From contig NZ_JARJHL010000003.1 in NCBI RefSeq assembly GCF_029309835.1, forward strand, positions 186,001-250,000: a DNA stretch of 64,000 nt. Direction: 5' to 3'. The translations under genes were made by a program, and so were the position numbers. The DNA comes from Paracoccus sp. DMF-8 (GTDB taxonomy: Bacteria; Pseudomonadota; Alphaproteobacteria; Rhodobacterales; Rhodobacteraceae). The notes beneath the pieces were generated by a model, which saw nothing but the letters and a program-made list of their open reading frames with translations, was not told the origin of the DNA and searched no databases. Numbering within the stretch: the first letter of the stretch is position 1; each line of letters starts with the position of its first letter. Below, one piece after another: positions 43,243 through 52,091 of this stretch.

Positions 43243-43320
43243 ATGATATTGAATGAATTTCTGGCCGCGACCGATGCTGCCACCAAAAAGCCGTCCACCA
43301 ACACGGCATCGGAGGAATAA
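43243..43320 (+). CDS. Possible 25-residue leader ORF
   Basis: ATG 43243 to TAA 43318-43320, encoding MILNEFLAATDAATKKPSTN plus five residues. The stop abuts the next ATG (TAAATG), and its last codons GAG-GAA form the Shine-Dalgarno of the sulfotransferase-like gene, so its translation could couple to that gene. Without comparative data it may be chance. Confidence 0.3.
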   Translation: MILNEFLAATDAATKKPSTNTASEE

Positions 43321-44046
43321 ATGGCCAAGCTTGTAATTCTGCTCATGCCCTGGGGGCGCGTCGGCAGCAACATGGTCAATGGCATCGTGCAGCGTTCCAA
43401 GGCCATGAAGGTCTGGAACGAACCGCTTACCGGCGTGCAGACCCGCGTCATCGGCGCGGGCGGGACGCTGGCCGATGTCTGGCCGGCGCAAGAGGAATGG
43501 TTGATGGAAAACATCCTGACGGCCGAAACCGACATCTTCCTCAACGTCGCGGCCAACTCGGTCGCCGATGCCGCAGCGTTCCGCGAGACCGTGCGTCCGC
43601 TGGCCCCGGTCCATCTGGTCCTTGACCGCCGCGACGATCTGGCAACGGCGCTTTCGTCGCTGCGGACCGAAGAATGGGTGCGCGAAGGCATCGCCATGGG
43701 GGAACAGCGCAACTGGTCGATCCCCAGCGGACAATCGGTCAATTTCCGTCCGAATATCGACGCATCGAAGCTGAAGGCGGCGATCGCGATCATCCGGCAG
43801 GGCCGCGACAATATCGCGACCATTACCGAAGGCTATGATACGGCGCGCTATTCCTATGAGGAACTCGTCTCGGACATGGCGGGTGTGGTCGGCGACATGT
43901 TGCAGCGCAGCGGCATTCCGCCCTATCCGTTCAAGGCCGGGACCGAGAAATTCGGCGCAGGGTCGCTTTCCAAGATGGTCAGCAATCCGCAGGAAATCAT
44001 GGACACCGCCAATGAACTGGGCGTCGAATCCGAACTGACGGTCTGA
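43321..44046 (+). CDS. Sulfotransferase-like P-loop protein
   Basis: A 241-residue cytosolic protein. The N-terminal LLMPWGRVGSNMVNGIV is the 5'-phosphosulfate-binding loop of PAPS sulfotransferases (the Stf0 type has R-x-G-S). LVLDRRDDLATALSSLRTEEW matches the 3'-phosphate Arg...Ser motif, and YSYEELVSD the following helix. The length is shorter than many sulfotransferases but similar to bacterial Stf0-like ones. Position in a glycan locus suggests sulfation of the product sugar. It could also be a relative that has lost PAPS binding. Confidence 0.65.
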   Translation: MAKLVILLMPWGRVGSNMVNGIVQRSKAMKVWNEPLTGVQTRVIGAGGTLADVWPAQEEWLMENILTAETDIFLNVAANSVADAAAFRETVRPLAPVHLVLDRRDDLATALSSLRTEEWVREGIAMGEQRNWSIPSGQSVNFRPNIDASKLKAAIAIIRQGRDNIATITEGYDTARYSYEELVSDMAGVVGDMLQRSGIPPYPFKAGTEKFGAGSLSKMVSNPQEIMDTANELGVESELTV

Positions 44047-44089
44047 CGCGGCCGCATCCCGGATCGCTTCCGCCGGGTCGAAAAGACTG

Positions 44090-44125
44090 GCGCAAGGCTG
44101 CGGGTCCTGTGGCCCGGCCTTGCGC
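44090..44125. terminator. Large hairpin between convergent genes
   Basis: A 9-bp stem GCGCAAGGC/GCCTTGCGC around an 18-base loop that can itself pair (CGGGTCC...GGCCCG). It lies exactly between the sulfotransferase-like stop and the methyltransferase stop; no T run. Confidence 0.5.
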
Positions 44126-46026
44126 TATTCCACGCGATCACGATCCTGGCGCCGCAGGCGTTCGCATTCGGCCCGCAGCGCGTCGCGTTCAGCCTCGATG
44201 GCGCGCAGGTCGGCAAGGCGGACCGACCGCGCGGCCTGCTCTGCCGCCTTCAGCGCCGCCGCCCGCAAGGGGGCGCCATGGCGATGGCAAGCCAGTTGCG
44301 CCAGCGCCAGCGCCCAGGTCCATGCCACGCCCCGCGCCGGTGTTGCCATATGTTCGGCCAAGGCCAGATTGGCCGTCCGGATGCGGGCCCGCGCCTCGGG
44401 CTCGTGATACAGCGCCCGCAGCGCCTGACCCAGCGCAGCCGCATCCGGTCGCGCCATGATCAAGGGCTTCTGAATATCCCCCAGCAGCGGCACCAATGGA
44501 TGCGCAACGGGCAGGATCACCGCCAGCCCGCGACGGATCGCCAGCGCGGCGACGCGGCGTGCCATGCCCGAACCGTCAAGACATAGCAGCGCATCCGTTT
44601 CGGCAAGGAAAGCCGCGATCTGCGCCTGCGTCAGACCGGGCGTGATCGGGCAAAGCGCCAGATCCGGCAAGCCCGCCTCTGCCCCAGCCTCTGCCCGCGC
44701 GGCGGCAAGCAGCGCCGTGACGGTATCGCTGTCGGTATCATCCGGCATCACCACCCCAACGCGATGCAGCGGGGGGGGAACGGCGGCGGGGGTCTCGGCG
44801 TCGAACGCCGTCGGGTCCCAAAGCACAGCCATATTCCCCGCCGCTGTGCGCACATGGCGCAACGCCCCGGCCCGGCCCAAAGCCCCATCGGCAAAAGCCA
44901 GATTGTGATCGGACGGCACATGCAGCCCCGGCCGCAGCGTCAGCGTCGCCGCCGACCAGCGCGCCCTGGCGGCGTCGAAATCTTCCTGCGTCAGCGCCGC
45001 GCCGCTCACCCAATCAGCCAGCGCATCGAATGCCTGCGGGGTCTCGAAGTGGATATTGTCGAAAACCTGACCATTCAGAACCGCATCCGCCAGCGCCTCG
45101 GCCTTGCCGGTCCACGCCACGGCACTGACGTCGTACTTGCCGCGCAGAAGATGGCGCAGCGCCGCGATCTCTTCGGTCGTGACCTCGCTGTCATGCACCA
45201 GCGCCATGCGGCGCACCGCCCCTTGCGAAATGTCATCCGAGACGCTGCGCATGTCGTTCAGCCGATGGTCCGAGCCAAAAGGGATTGCGACGCCATATGC
45301 GCCGCGAAGCGGCAGGTCCCCCCAGATCCCCAGATAAAACAACGCATTTTCCGGGATCAGGCCCAGCTTGGTCCCGGTCGGAACCGGGGCCATTTCACCG
45401 CTCAGCAGCCGCCGCCGCGCAAGCGCGTCCCGGTAATTCCCGGCAGTCACCGCCGCGCTGCCCTGCGGAAACAGGCCAAAGCCGTTCAGCGGCGCGCCGA
45501 AGGCCCAGGCCCCCGGACCCAGCACCGTTTCCGCCAGTTCCTTGAACGCGGCAAAGGAATAGCTGGCCAGATGATAGCGGTTCATGGTCTGACCGCCGCC
45601 GTAATAATAGGGGTCGTTGGGACAGCTGACGACCAGACTGCCATCGGCAGCCAGTCGCGATCTGCACAATTCAAGAAAGCGGCACGGATCATGCAGATGC
45701 TCGATGGTTTCGGCGCTGATAATCAGGTCAAAATCCTCGGCCACCTCCTCAAGGTAGCGGATTGCATCGGCGCAAATGAACTCGACCTGCGCCTTCCCCT
45801 GATCCGCCAAACGGGTCCTTGCCGCGGAAATTGCATCCGCCGCGATATCGACCCCGACCACCCGCTCTGCCCCCCAGTTACTGATCAGCGCAGTGCCCAG
45901 ACCTTCGCCGCAGGCAATGTCAAGGACACGCTTGCCCGCCACCGCACCGCGCAGCGGGAGATATCGCAGGCTGTGAATCGCAAACTCTGTCGGGCTGTAG
46001 GGCAGTGAAAGATTGAGACGTTCCAA
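44125..46026 (-). CDS. Class I methyltransferase fused to a glycosyltransferase-like domain
   Basis: A 633-residue two-part protein. Residues 35-200 are a SAM methyltransferase (RVLDIACGEGLGTALISNWG, then LIISAETIEHLHDPCRFLELC). After a linker to about residue 270, residues 275-560 look like a degenerate GT-B fold (VGVVMPDDTDSDTVTALLA, LCLDGSGMARRVAALAIRRG, KPLIMARPDAAALGQAL). Residues 585-633 are an Arg/Glu-rich coiled coil. The GT half lacks a convincing donor-binding Glu pair. It starts 9 bases after the stop of the frameshifted glycosyltransferase, so the two are an operon. Probably decorates the island's glycan. Confidence 0.75.
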   Translation of the reverse strand: MERLNLSLPYSPTEFAIHSLRYLPLRGAVAGKRVLDIACGEGLGTALISNWGAERVVGVDIAADAISAARTRLADQGKAQVEFICADAIRYLEEVAEDFDLIISAETIEHLHDPCRFLELCRSRLAADGSLVVSCPNDPYYYGGGQTMNRYHLASYSFAAFKELAETVLGPGAWAFGAPLNGFGLFPQGSAAVTAGNYRDALARRRLLSGEMAPVPTGTKLGLIPENALFYLGIWGDLPLRGAYGVAIPFGSDHRLNDMRSVSDDISQGAVRRMALVHDSEVTTEEIAALRHLLRGKYDVSAVAWTGKAEALADAVLNGQVFDNIHFETPQAFDALADWVSGAALTQEDFDAARARWSAATLTLRPGLHVPSDHNLAFADGALGRAGALRHVRTAAGNMAVLWDPTAFDAETPAAVPPPLHRVGVVMPDDTDSDTVTALLAAARAEAGAEAGLPDLALCPITPGLTQAQIAAFLAETDALLCLDGSGMARRVAALAIRRGLAVILPVAHPLVPLLGDIQKPLIMARPDAAALGQALRALYHEPEARARIRTANLALAEHMATPARGVAWTWALALAQLACHRHGAPLRAAALKAAEQAARSVRLADLRAIEAERDALRAECERLRRQDRDRVE

Positions 46027-46035
46027 AATCGTTTC

Positions 46036-47971
46036 CTATGTCGTGTCGCGTCTGGCAGGGGCGCGCGCTGCATGCAGCGTTCTTATTGGCTTGTCGCGCA
46101 ACAATCCATTGAAGGCTCCGACCATGCGACCGACGGAAAACAGTTCCCGCACATATTTTCGACCCTCGACCTTGGCCGCATGGCGCCATTCAGCGTCGTC
46201 CAGAGCGCGCAGCACGGCGTCGGCCAGCCTGTCCTCTGACTGGTCGCCAACCAGAAAACCGGTGACGCCGTCGATCATCGCCTCGCCGCAACCACCTACG
46301 TCAAAGGCCACCGGGACGGCACCGGCCGCCTGTGCCTCGAGAAGGACATTCGGAAGACCCTCTGACCTCGACGACAGAACAAACACATCCAGAAGCGGCA
46401 GCCGACGATAAAGATCGTCTACATGACCCGGGAAATGCACCTGCCCATCAATTTCCAGATCCCGACACATCTGGCGCGTCACCTCCAAAAGTGCGCCCTC
46501 GCCAAAAAGAACGAAATGAACATCCTGCCTTGTCTCGAATACACGCCGGGCCATTTTAATCCAAATATCCGGACGCTTGACATCTTCGAAGCGAAAGGCG
46601 GTGCCGACAATCGGCGAAGCACTGGGGAATTCCAAGATCGGACCTCAAGGCATCGAGGAATTTCCTGTCCCGCCGCATGAGTGGGTTCAGATCGAGACCG
46701 TTCCGGATCACTTCGATTTTTCCCGGATCAATGCCGGCCCAACTTGCATAATCCTCGGCTACGGTGGCGCTGACCGCAATCATGCGGACCTCAGGTCGCT
46801 CCAGCAAGCTGCGATAGGCCGCCGCCCACCCTTCCATTCCCAATGCTGCATAAACACTGGAGGGTCGCTGGTTGTGACAGTGCAAAATGATGTTCGGAAC
46901 GCCTGCAAGCACCGCCGCGAAGCCTCCGGCCAGGTTCGGCATATCCAAGGTCAGATAAACCGTGTGGGGACGTCGCTCCACCAGAAAATCGTGAATGGCT
47001 TGCGCCTTTCTTGAAAGATTTGGCGGCAGCCATGTGAAAGGTTCGCGCAGGGATGCCGACAGATCCAGGATCTGGATATCTTTCCGATCAAGACCGGTCA
47101 TCGGCAGATAGAACAGGGGATCCCGGCCAGATTTCCCCTCAACCTCATAGATTGCCATTTCAATCCGCTTTCCCTTGGCCTTCACGCCACGAAAGATCGT
47201 GGCGGCGATCCTTTCGGCGCCGCCGCCTGCCAATGAAGGCGCGATCATGACGGCGCCTTCCCGGTTCTCAAGGGACGGCGCAGGAAAGGAGCTCAAAACA
47301 TGCTGGAACACGGATCCGGGGCTATTCACGCCTGTAAGGCGATCCACATCCATTGGAAAACCCGGTGAATCCGCGCGTGCCTGAAAAAACGTTTCTACGG
47401 CCTTCAAGGCTTCTCTTGCCCGTTCGTTATGGGGATAGTCCGACAATGCATGGATCGCCGAAGCACGCTCTCCCCATACGCCGCTGCGGTAGGCAAGCAG
47501 GCCGAGTTCGAGACGCCGCTTTTCATCGTCCGGATGATCTTCAACATACCGGGCCAATATTCCATATGCATCGTTCCATCGCCGGTCCAGCTTTGCCTTG
47601 TGGAACTTCTTTAGGGCCGCATATCTATCTCGTATATCATTGACGCAGGGCGGCAGCGCAATATCTGGCGATTCATCGGACAGTTCTGCAAGCGCCTCGA
47701 CAGCCTTCACCTGTAGTCTGACATCCACCTCTGCCCCATCTTCGGACATCTGAAGCAATGAGATGGCCGCACGCTTTCGTATATCGGGATCGGTATTGTC
47801 TGACAGCAATCGGCGATAAAAGAATTGACTCGTGCCGAACTGCGGGGCTACAGATAAGGCGAATTCATCGGCGTGCCGGGAGCTTCTGGTTTTCAGATCC
47901 TCATATCTTGCCCGGGCTTCCTGAAGGGTCGGTTCCGAAGACAAAACTGTTTCGTCCTTGATGCCATTCAT
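46036..47971 (-). pseudogene. GT4-type glycosyltransferase, frameshifted paralogue
   Basis: The first frame from ATG 47971 covers the helical N-terminus and the N-lobe (SLAGGGAERIAATIF, PNIILHCHNQRPSS, VIRNGLDLNPL) and then goes out of frame after LGIPQ. The second frame resumes with SASPIVGTAFRFEDVKRPDI and carries the donor motif SRSEGLPNVLLEAQAAGAV. Removing one base from the run GGGG at 46624-46627 joins them into a 644-residue protein, close to the 663 of the paralogue at 39387-41378. So either a genuine 1-bp insertion, a slippery phase-variable site or a sequencing error. The lower GC matches the first part of its paralogue. Confidence 0.88.
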
Positions 47972-48196
47972 GAGAGCGACATGAGAATGTCGAAGACCGT
48001 CAGGGAACCGGCCGCCTCCGCTTCTCGGGCGGTCAAGTCGGTCATCCTATCCCGCGATGCGACGCAAGTGGGAGGCATGAGCAAAAGAGATGCTCCGTGT
48101 CTGGCAGGCAGCTTTTCGGCTGCAACCTTACCGCAAGTTCAGTTTCCATGCCACCATTGGTTGCAATCATGACGGTTTTCCGGCGCGACATCCCCG

Positions 48197-48890
48197 ATCC
48201 GCGATGTCACCCACAAGGACGGCGCAGATCTGCAATTCGCCCCGGTCGCAGGCGGGCTGGCCGCATGGTTGGCGGGATTCACGGCCTCGGTCACGGCCAA
48301 GCCGCAGGAGGCGGGCCATCCTGAAAATCTTCACCTTTCTGCGCAAGATTGCCGGAAAGATGGTCGAACTGGTCCGCGCGCTGAAGCGCGGGATCGATGA
48401 GGTTGTCGAAAGCGCCACGGATGTCGTGACGCGTATCGTCCGGCGCTGCGGCAAGAGTTCCTGCAGCAACTGCAAGAGCGGGAAAACGCCATCAACAACA
48501 GCGATCTGTCGGGAGCTCTGCGGCGGCGGGAACTGGTCAGGCAGCAGGGAACGGGTGCGCTGAGGGATAGCGCCGCGCGGCAAGATGTCCGGGTAACGTG
48601 GATGAAGACATCATGAGCGCGGGGCGTTACGCGTCGCAGGGCATTGGAAATGGCTCCGGCAGAAGCCTCTCAGCTGGATGCCGCGCAGGTGTTGGACATT
48701 GTGGCGGGTGGTGATCCATCGGCCATTCCAGGCCCGCAAAACAGGTCTGTCAATCGCTCATTGGGCAGCCAAAGGCGGGCGCCCTTGATGACGCGCTGTC
48801 CCGTCACGCCGCCCAAGGTGCCGCCAAGGCAAATGCAAGACGCAGGTCGTGCTGGATCATGACAAACAAGAACATCGACGCAATTCTTTC
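48197..48890 (+). pseudogene. Polymorphic toxin remnant, Ntox15-like
   Basis: Pieces of one protein are spread over three frames. Piece A (48197 on): IRDVTHKDGADLQFAPVAGG then LAAWLAGF. Piece B (48318 on): KIFTFLRKIAGKMVELVRAL then KRGIDEVVESAT. Piece C (48446-48616): EFLQQLQERENAINNSDLSG then QGTGALRDSAARQ, ended by TGA at 48614. Piece D, same frame: VLDIVAGGDPSAIPGPQNRS then VNRSLGSQ; piece E, shifted: GALDDALSRHAAQG. Pieces C-D match what I remember of polymorphic toxin type 15 (NAIN..., LDxxAGGxP, VNSSLGSQW). At least three frameshifts and one nonsense codon: the gene is dead. It lies just before a PAAR gene. Confidence 0.7.
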
Positions 48891-49033
48891 GTGCAACGGG
48901 CCATTTTCCCCGCATGATGACGTCCCGCCCGGACCCGTCATTTTCCCGGGAAACACGCATCTCGCGCGTCATTCGGCGGGCGTTTCATGCATGATCCTGC
49001 ACGCGCTTGTCGCGGGGATGGGCTGCGCATAGC

Positions 49034-49339
49034 ATGGTGGCGCAGATTTCAGCCAAAGGGACCGCCGCCATGCTGTCACCCAGTGGAAAAACCGTCGCGC
49101 GGGTCGGCGACAAGGTCACCTGCCCCTGGCACGGCCCGAATGTCATCGTCGAGGGCGCGCGCAGCACCATCGACGGCCGCCCCATCGCGCGGGTCGGCGA
49201 CAAATGCGCCTGCGGCTGCATCATCATCGAAGGCGAAACAAGGGCGCTGCTGGACGGCCGCCCGGTGGCTCACATCGGATCGAAACTGATCAGCGGCGGC
49301 ATGATCGTCGAAAGCATGGGCAGCGCCTCGTTCGGCTAG
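49034..49339 (+). CDS. PAAR domain protein
   Basis: A 101-residue PAAR-repeat protein, the spike tip that sharpens VgrG in type VI secretion or caps toxin-delivery particles. Two PAAR-like repeats are visible, KTVARVGDKVTCPWHG and RPIARVGDKCACGCIIIEG, with Cys/His residues for the tip metal and a third RPVAHIGSKL. ATG 49034 gives MVAQISAKGTAA; ATG 49070, with AAAGGGA upstream, is a good alternative. No vgrG, hcp or tss genes are in the window. The dead toxin upstream was probably its cargo. Confidence 0.85.
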   Translation: MVAQISAKGTAAMLSPSGKTVARVGDKVTCPWHGPNVIVEGARSTIDGRPIARVGDKCACGCIIIEGETRALLDGRPVAHIGSKLISGGMIVESMGSASFG

Positions 49340-49343
49340 ATGC

Positions 49344-49982
49344 TCAGCCTTTCAGTTTGCTGACCAGATTGGCCGCACGGCGCAACGCGGTCAGGGCGGC
49401 GCCAATGGCGATGACCCACAGCGCGGCGGTCAGGATTTCACCACGCCAGCCCCAGAGCGGCGCCAGCACCGACAGGACCGCCGCCCCGGTGACCAGCGCC
49501 ATGCGGTGCTGCTTGGCCATCGGCCCGGAAAAATCCGCTCCCACCCCGCAATTCACCCCCAATTCGCGCGTATAGGCGGTCAGAAAGGCAAAGCCGACCG
49601 CCGCCCAGCCAAGCGCGGGTTCGCCCACGCCCAATGCCACGCCGATCAGGATCAGCCCGTCCGACACGCGGTCGGGGAATTCGTTCCAGAACGGGCCATC
49701 CGGCGCACCGCGCCCGGCCTCGACCGCGACCATGCCGTCGAACAGGTTGCACAGCAGCCGCGCCTGCACGAACAGCGTGGCCAGCAGCAGCAAAATCACC
49801 CGCCCCGCCCCGGTGGCGCCACCCGCCGCCCAGAAGGCCAGCCCCGCGACCAGCGCCGCCGCCATACCGATCATGGAAATCTGATTCGGCGTGACCTGCG
49901 TCGCGGCCAGCCTGCGCGTCGCCCAAGCCGCCCATCCGGTCTGGCGGCTGGCAAGGGGGCGGCGGTTTTCGGTCGGGTTCAT
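49344..49982 (-). CDS. CDP-alcohol phosphatidyltransferase family protein
   Basis: A 212-residue membrane enzyme that replaces CMP of a CDP-alcohol with another alcohol in phospholipid synthesis. The family motif is D-G-x2-A-R-x8-G-x3-D-x3-D. Here it reads DGMVAVEAGRGAPDGPFWNE followed by FPDR: the Arg is Val and the third Asp is Asn, while both outer Asp and the Gly hold. Activity could be altered, or this is the form typical of the subfamily. ATG 49982 overlaps the stop of the upstream gene; last gene of the phospholipid operon. Product headgroup unknown. Confidence 0.8.
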   Translation of the reverse strand: MNPTENRRPLASRQTGWAAWATRRLAATQVTPNQISMIGMAAALVAGLAFWAAGGATGAGRVILLLLATLFVQARLLCNLFDGMVAVEAGRGAPDGPFWNEFPDRVSDGLILIGVALGVGEPALGWAAVGFAFLTAYTRELGVNCGVGADFSGPMAKQHRMALVTGAAVLSVLAPLWGWRGEILTAALWVIAIGAALTALRRAANLVSKLKG

Positions 49983-50356
49983 CGGCTTCTCCACAGGGCA
50001 AGGCTGTAGCTGGTGGCATAGATCGCGGTGACGGTCAGCGGCAGGGCGATGGTCGCGACGATTTCGGGCGTGCCGGCGATGCGGTGCAGCGTGATCAGCA
50101 CGACCAGCGACAACAGAACCGCCAGCAGGGGCGGCAGGACCAGCCCCGCCCGACCCGGCAGGCGGGTCGAGAGGGTTTCCATCATGCGCTTCATCACCAG
50201 CGTCAGCAGCGCCGACAGCGCGCCCTGCACCAGCCCGGCGACCAGCGGCGCAGGCAGGGCATGGGCGCGGTTGGCAAAGACCGCCCATCCGCCCATGCCC
50301 AGAAAGGCCACCGCCATATGCAGCGCGGAACTGCGCAGGGGGCGGGTCGCGCTCAT
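49979..50356 (-). CDS. Four-helix membrane protein of unknown function
   Basis: A 125-residue protein with about four membrane helices (LHMAVAFLGMGGWAVFANRA, LVAGLVQGALSALLTLVM, LPPLLAVLLSLVVLITL, ALPLTVTAIYATSYSLAL) and no recognised domain. It overlaps both neighbours by 4 bases, so it is translated as part of the PlsC-CdsA-CDP-alcohol operon. I infer an accessory role in that lipid pathway, for example as a flippase-like or scaffolding subunit; this is guesswork from context. Confidence 0.7.
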   Translation of the reverse strand: MSATRPLRSSALHMAVAFLGMGGWAVFANRAHALPAPLVAGLVQGALSALLTLVMKRMMETLSTRLPGRAGLVLPPLLAVLLSLVVLITLHRIAGTPEIVATIALPLTVTAIYATSYSLALWRSR

Positions 50357-51300
50357 CCCCAGAAATAGCGGGTGATGTGGAAAAAGATCGGCGCTGAATA
50401 GACCACCGAATCCAGCCGGTCGATGAAACCGCCATGGCCCGCGATGGCATGGCCCCAGTCCTTGACGCCGCGGTCACGCTTGATCGCGGACATGACCAGC
50501 CCGCCGAAAAAGCCCATGATCGTGATGATGAATGCCATCAGCGCCGCCTGAGGGATCGAAAACGGCGTCATCCACCACAGCGCCGCGCCGATCGCCGTGG
50601 CCGACAGGCTGCCGCCAACGAACCCCTCGACGGTTTTCGAAGGCGACAGGTTCGGCGCGATCTTGCGTTTGCCGATCAGCTTGCCCCAGACATATTGCAG
50701 CACGTCCGACAGTTGCACGACGACGACCAGAAAGGCGATCAGCAAGACATTGCGCCCCTCGAACCCGTCGATCTTCAGCGTCAGCAGGGCGGGGACGTGG
50801 GACGCGCAAAAGACGCAGATCATCAGCGCCCATTGCACCTCGGCCACGCGGACAAGGTAGTTGCGGGTTTCGCCGCGCAGCGCCGACACCATCGGCAGCA
50901 GCAAAAAGACATAGACCGGGATGAAGATGGCAAACAGCCCATACCATTCGATCCAGATCAGGTAATATTGCACCGGCAGGACGACGAAAAAGGCCGCGAC
51001 CAGCGACCAGTGATCGGCGCGCACGGCATTGGTCAGGGTCAGGAATTCGCGCAGCGCGGCGAATGAACAGATCCCGAACAGTAGCACCACCCCGGTCTTG
51101 CCGCCCAGCAAAGCCAGCGCCAGCAGCAGCACCATCGCCCACCACGACCGGATGCGGTCGTTCAGGTTTTCGATCGTCGCATTCTGCCCGTCCGGCGAAT
51201 AGCGCCATGCCAGCATCGAGCCGATGGCCGTCGCCACGACCAAAAGCCCCCCGGCGGCCGGGATCACCATCAACAGATCGCCATTCGCCTGATCCATCAT
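50353..51300 (-). CDS. Phosphatidate cytidylyltransferase (CdsA family)
   Basis: A 315-residue inner-membrane enzyme making CDP-diacylglycerol from phosphatidate and CTP. The C-terminal CDS signature is clear in SPSKTVEGFVGGSLSATAIG and the acidic end KRDRGVKDWGHAIAGHGGFI with DRLDS. About eight helices precede it. ATG 51300 overlaps the PlsC stop (ATGATG), which decides the start although the frame is open to 51417. A house-keeping cdsA is normally elsewhere beside ispU, so this is likely a second, operon-specific copy. Confidence 0.9.
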   Translation of the reverse strand: MMDQANGDLLMVIPAAGGLLVVATAIGSMLAWRYSPDGQNATIENLNDRIRSWWAMVLLLALALLGGKTGVVLLFGICSFAALREFLTLTNAVRADHWSLVAAFFVVLPVQYYLIWIEWYGLFAIFIPVYVFLLLPMVSALRGETRNYLVRVAEVQWALMICVFCASHVPALLTLKIDGFEGRNVLLIAFLVVVVQLSDVLQYVWGKLIGKRKIAPNLSPSKTVEGFVGGSLSATAIGAALWWMTPFSIPQAALMAFIITIMGFFGGLVMSAIKRDRGVKDWGHAIAGHGGFIDRLDSVVYSAPIFFHITRYFWG

Positions 51301-51986
51301 CCGGCCTCCGCAGGGTTGGGGCGCAGCGCCAGCAGCGCGTCGCGGGAACGGGCCAGAAAATCGTCCCGACTTTCGCCGGGTTCCAGCCGCAGCGGTGCGC
51401 CAAAGATCGTCTTGCACATGATCGGCACGGGAATGATTTCACCCTTGGGCATGACGCGGTTCAGGTTCTCGATCCAGACCGGGACCATATCGATATCGGG
51501 GCGCTGCGTGGCCAGATGATACAGGCCCGTCTTGAAGGGCAGCAGGATGTCGTCGGTCAGGTTGCGCGTGCCTTCGGGGAACAGGATCAGCGACTGGCCC
51601 TGATCCAGCGCCCCGGCCATCTGGGCAATCGGGTCGGTGTCGCGGTTTTCGCGGTCGCGCTGGATCAGCACGGCGTTGAAGACATCGCGCCCGACAAAGC
51701 CCTTGATCCCCCGACCGCCCCAGTAATCGGCCGCAGCGACAGGGCGCGTGCGGCGGCGCTGCTGGTCGGACAGGACCGACCATATCAGGATGAAATCGCC
51801 GTTGCTGTTGTGATTGGCGAAATAGATGCGCTGGCCGCCATAGGGTTCGATCCCGCGCCATTCGGCCTGAACGGCCGTGATCAGCCGCGCGAATGTGCGG
51901 ATCGCCGTGCCGGTGATCCCTGCCGCCAGCCGCCGCAGCGGATTGGCGCGCGCCTGCGTGACTGATGGTCCTGTCGCCTTGTCCAT
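51297..51986 (-). CDS. 1-acyl-sn-glycerol-3-phosphate acyltransferase family protein (PlsC-like)
   Basis: A 229-residue acyltransferase. The catalytic H-x4-D box appears as ANHNSNGDFIL, and the substrate motif as ILFPEGTRNL; a third motif VPVWIENLNR follows. One N-terminal membrane-associated helix region is likely. The start is uncertain: ATG 51986 has AGGGTGATCGGG upstream, ATG 52028 has none. First gene of the four-gene phospholipid operon, overlapping CdsA. Together they cover phosphatidate, CDP-DAG and a CDP-dependent headgroup step. Confidence 0.88.
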   Translation of the reverse strand: MDKATGPSVTQARANPLRRLAAGITGTAIRTFARLITAVQAEWRGIEPYGGQRIYFANHNSNGDFILIWSVLSDQQRRRTRPVAAADYWGGRGIKGFVGRDVFNAVLIQRDRENRDTDPIAQMAGALDQGQSLILFPEGTRNLTDDILLPFKTGLYHLATQRPDIDMVPVWIENLNRVMPKGEIIPVPIMCKTIFGAPLRLEPGESRDDFLARSRDALLALRPNPAEAG

Positions 51987-52091
51987 CCCGATCCGATCAC
52001 CCTGCCCGATTGCGGTTTGCGCGATCATGCAAGGGTTTTTACCGTGGATTCAAGGGCCGGGCGCCGCACAAGGCCCGCGCCGCCGCGTCAG

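Noticed and set aside
51844-51854. GGTTCGATCCC, resembling a tRNA T-arm
   Set aside because: It lies inside the PlsC-like coding sequence and no acceptor, D or anticodon arms surround it.
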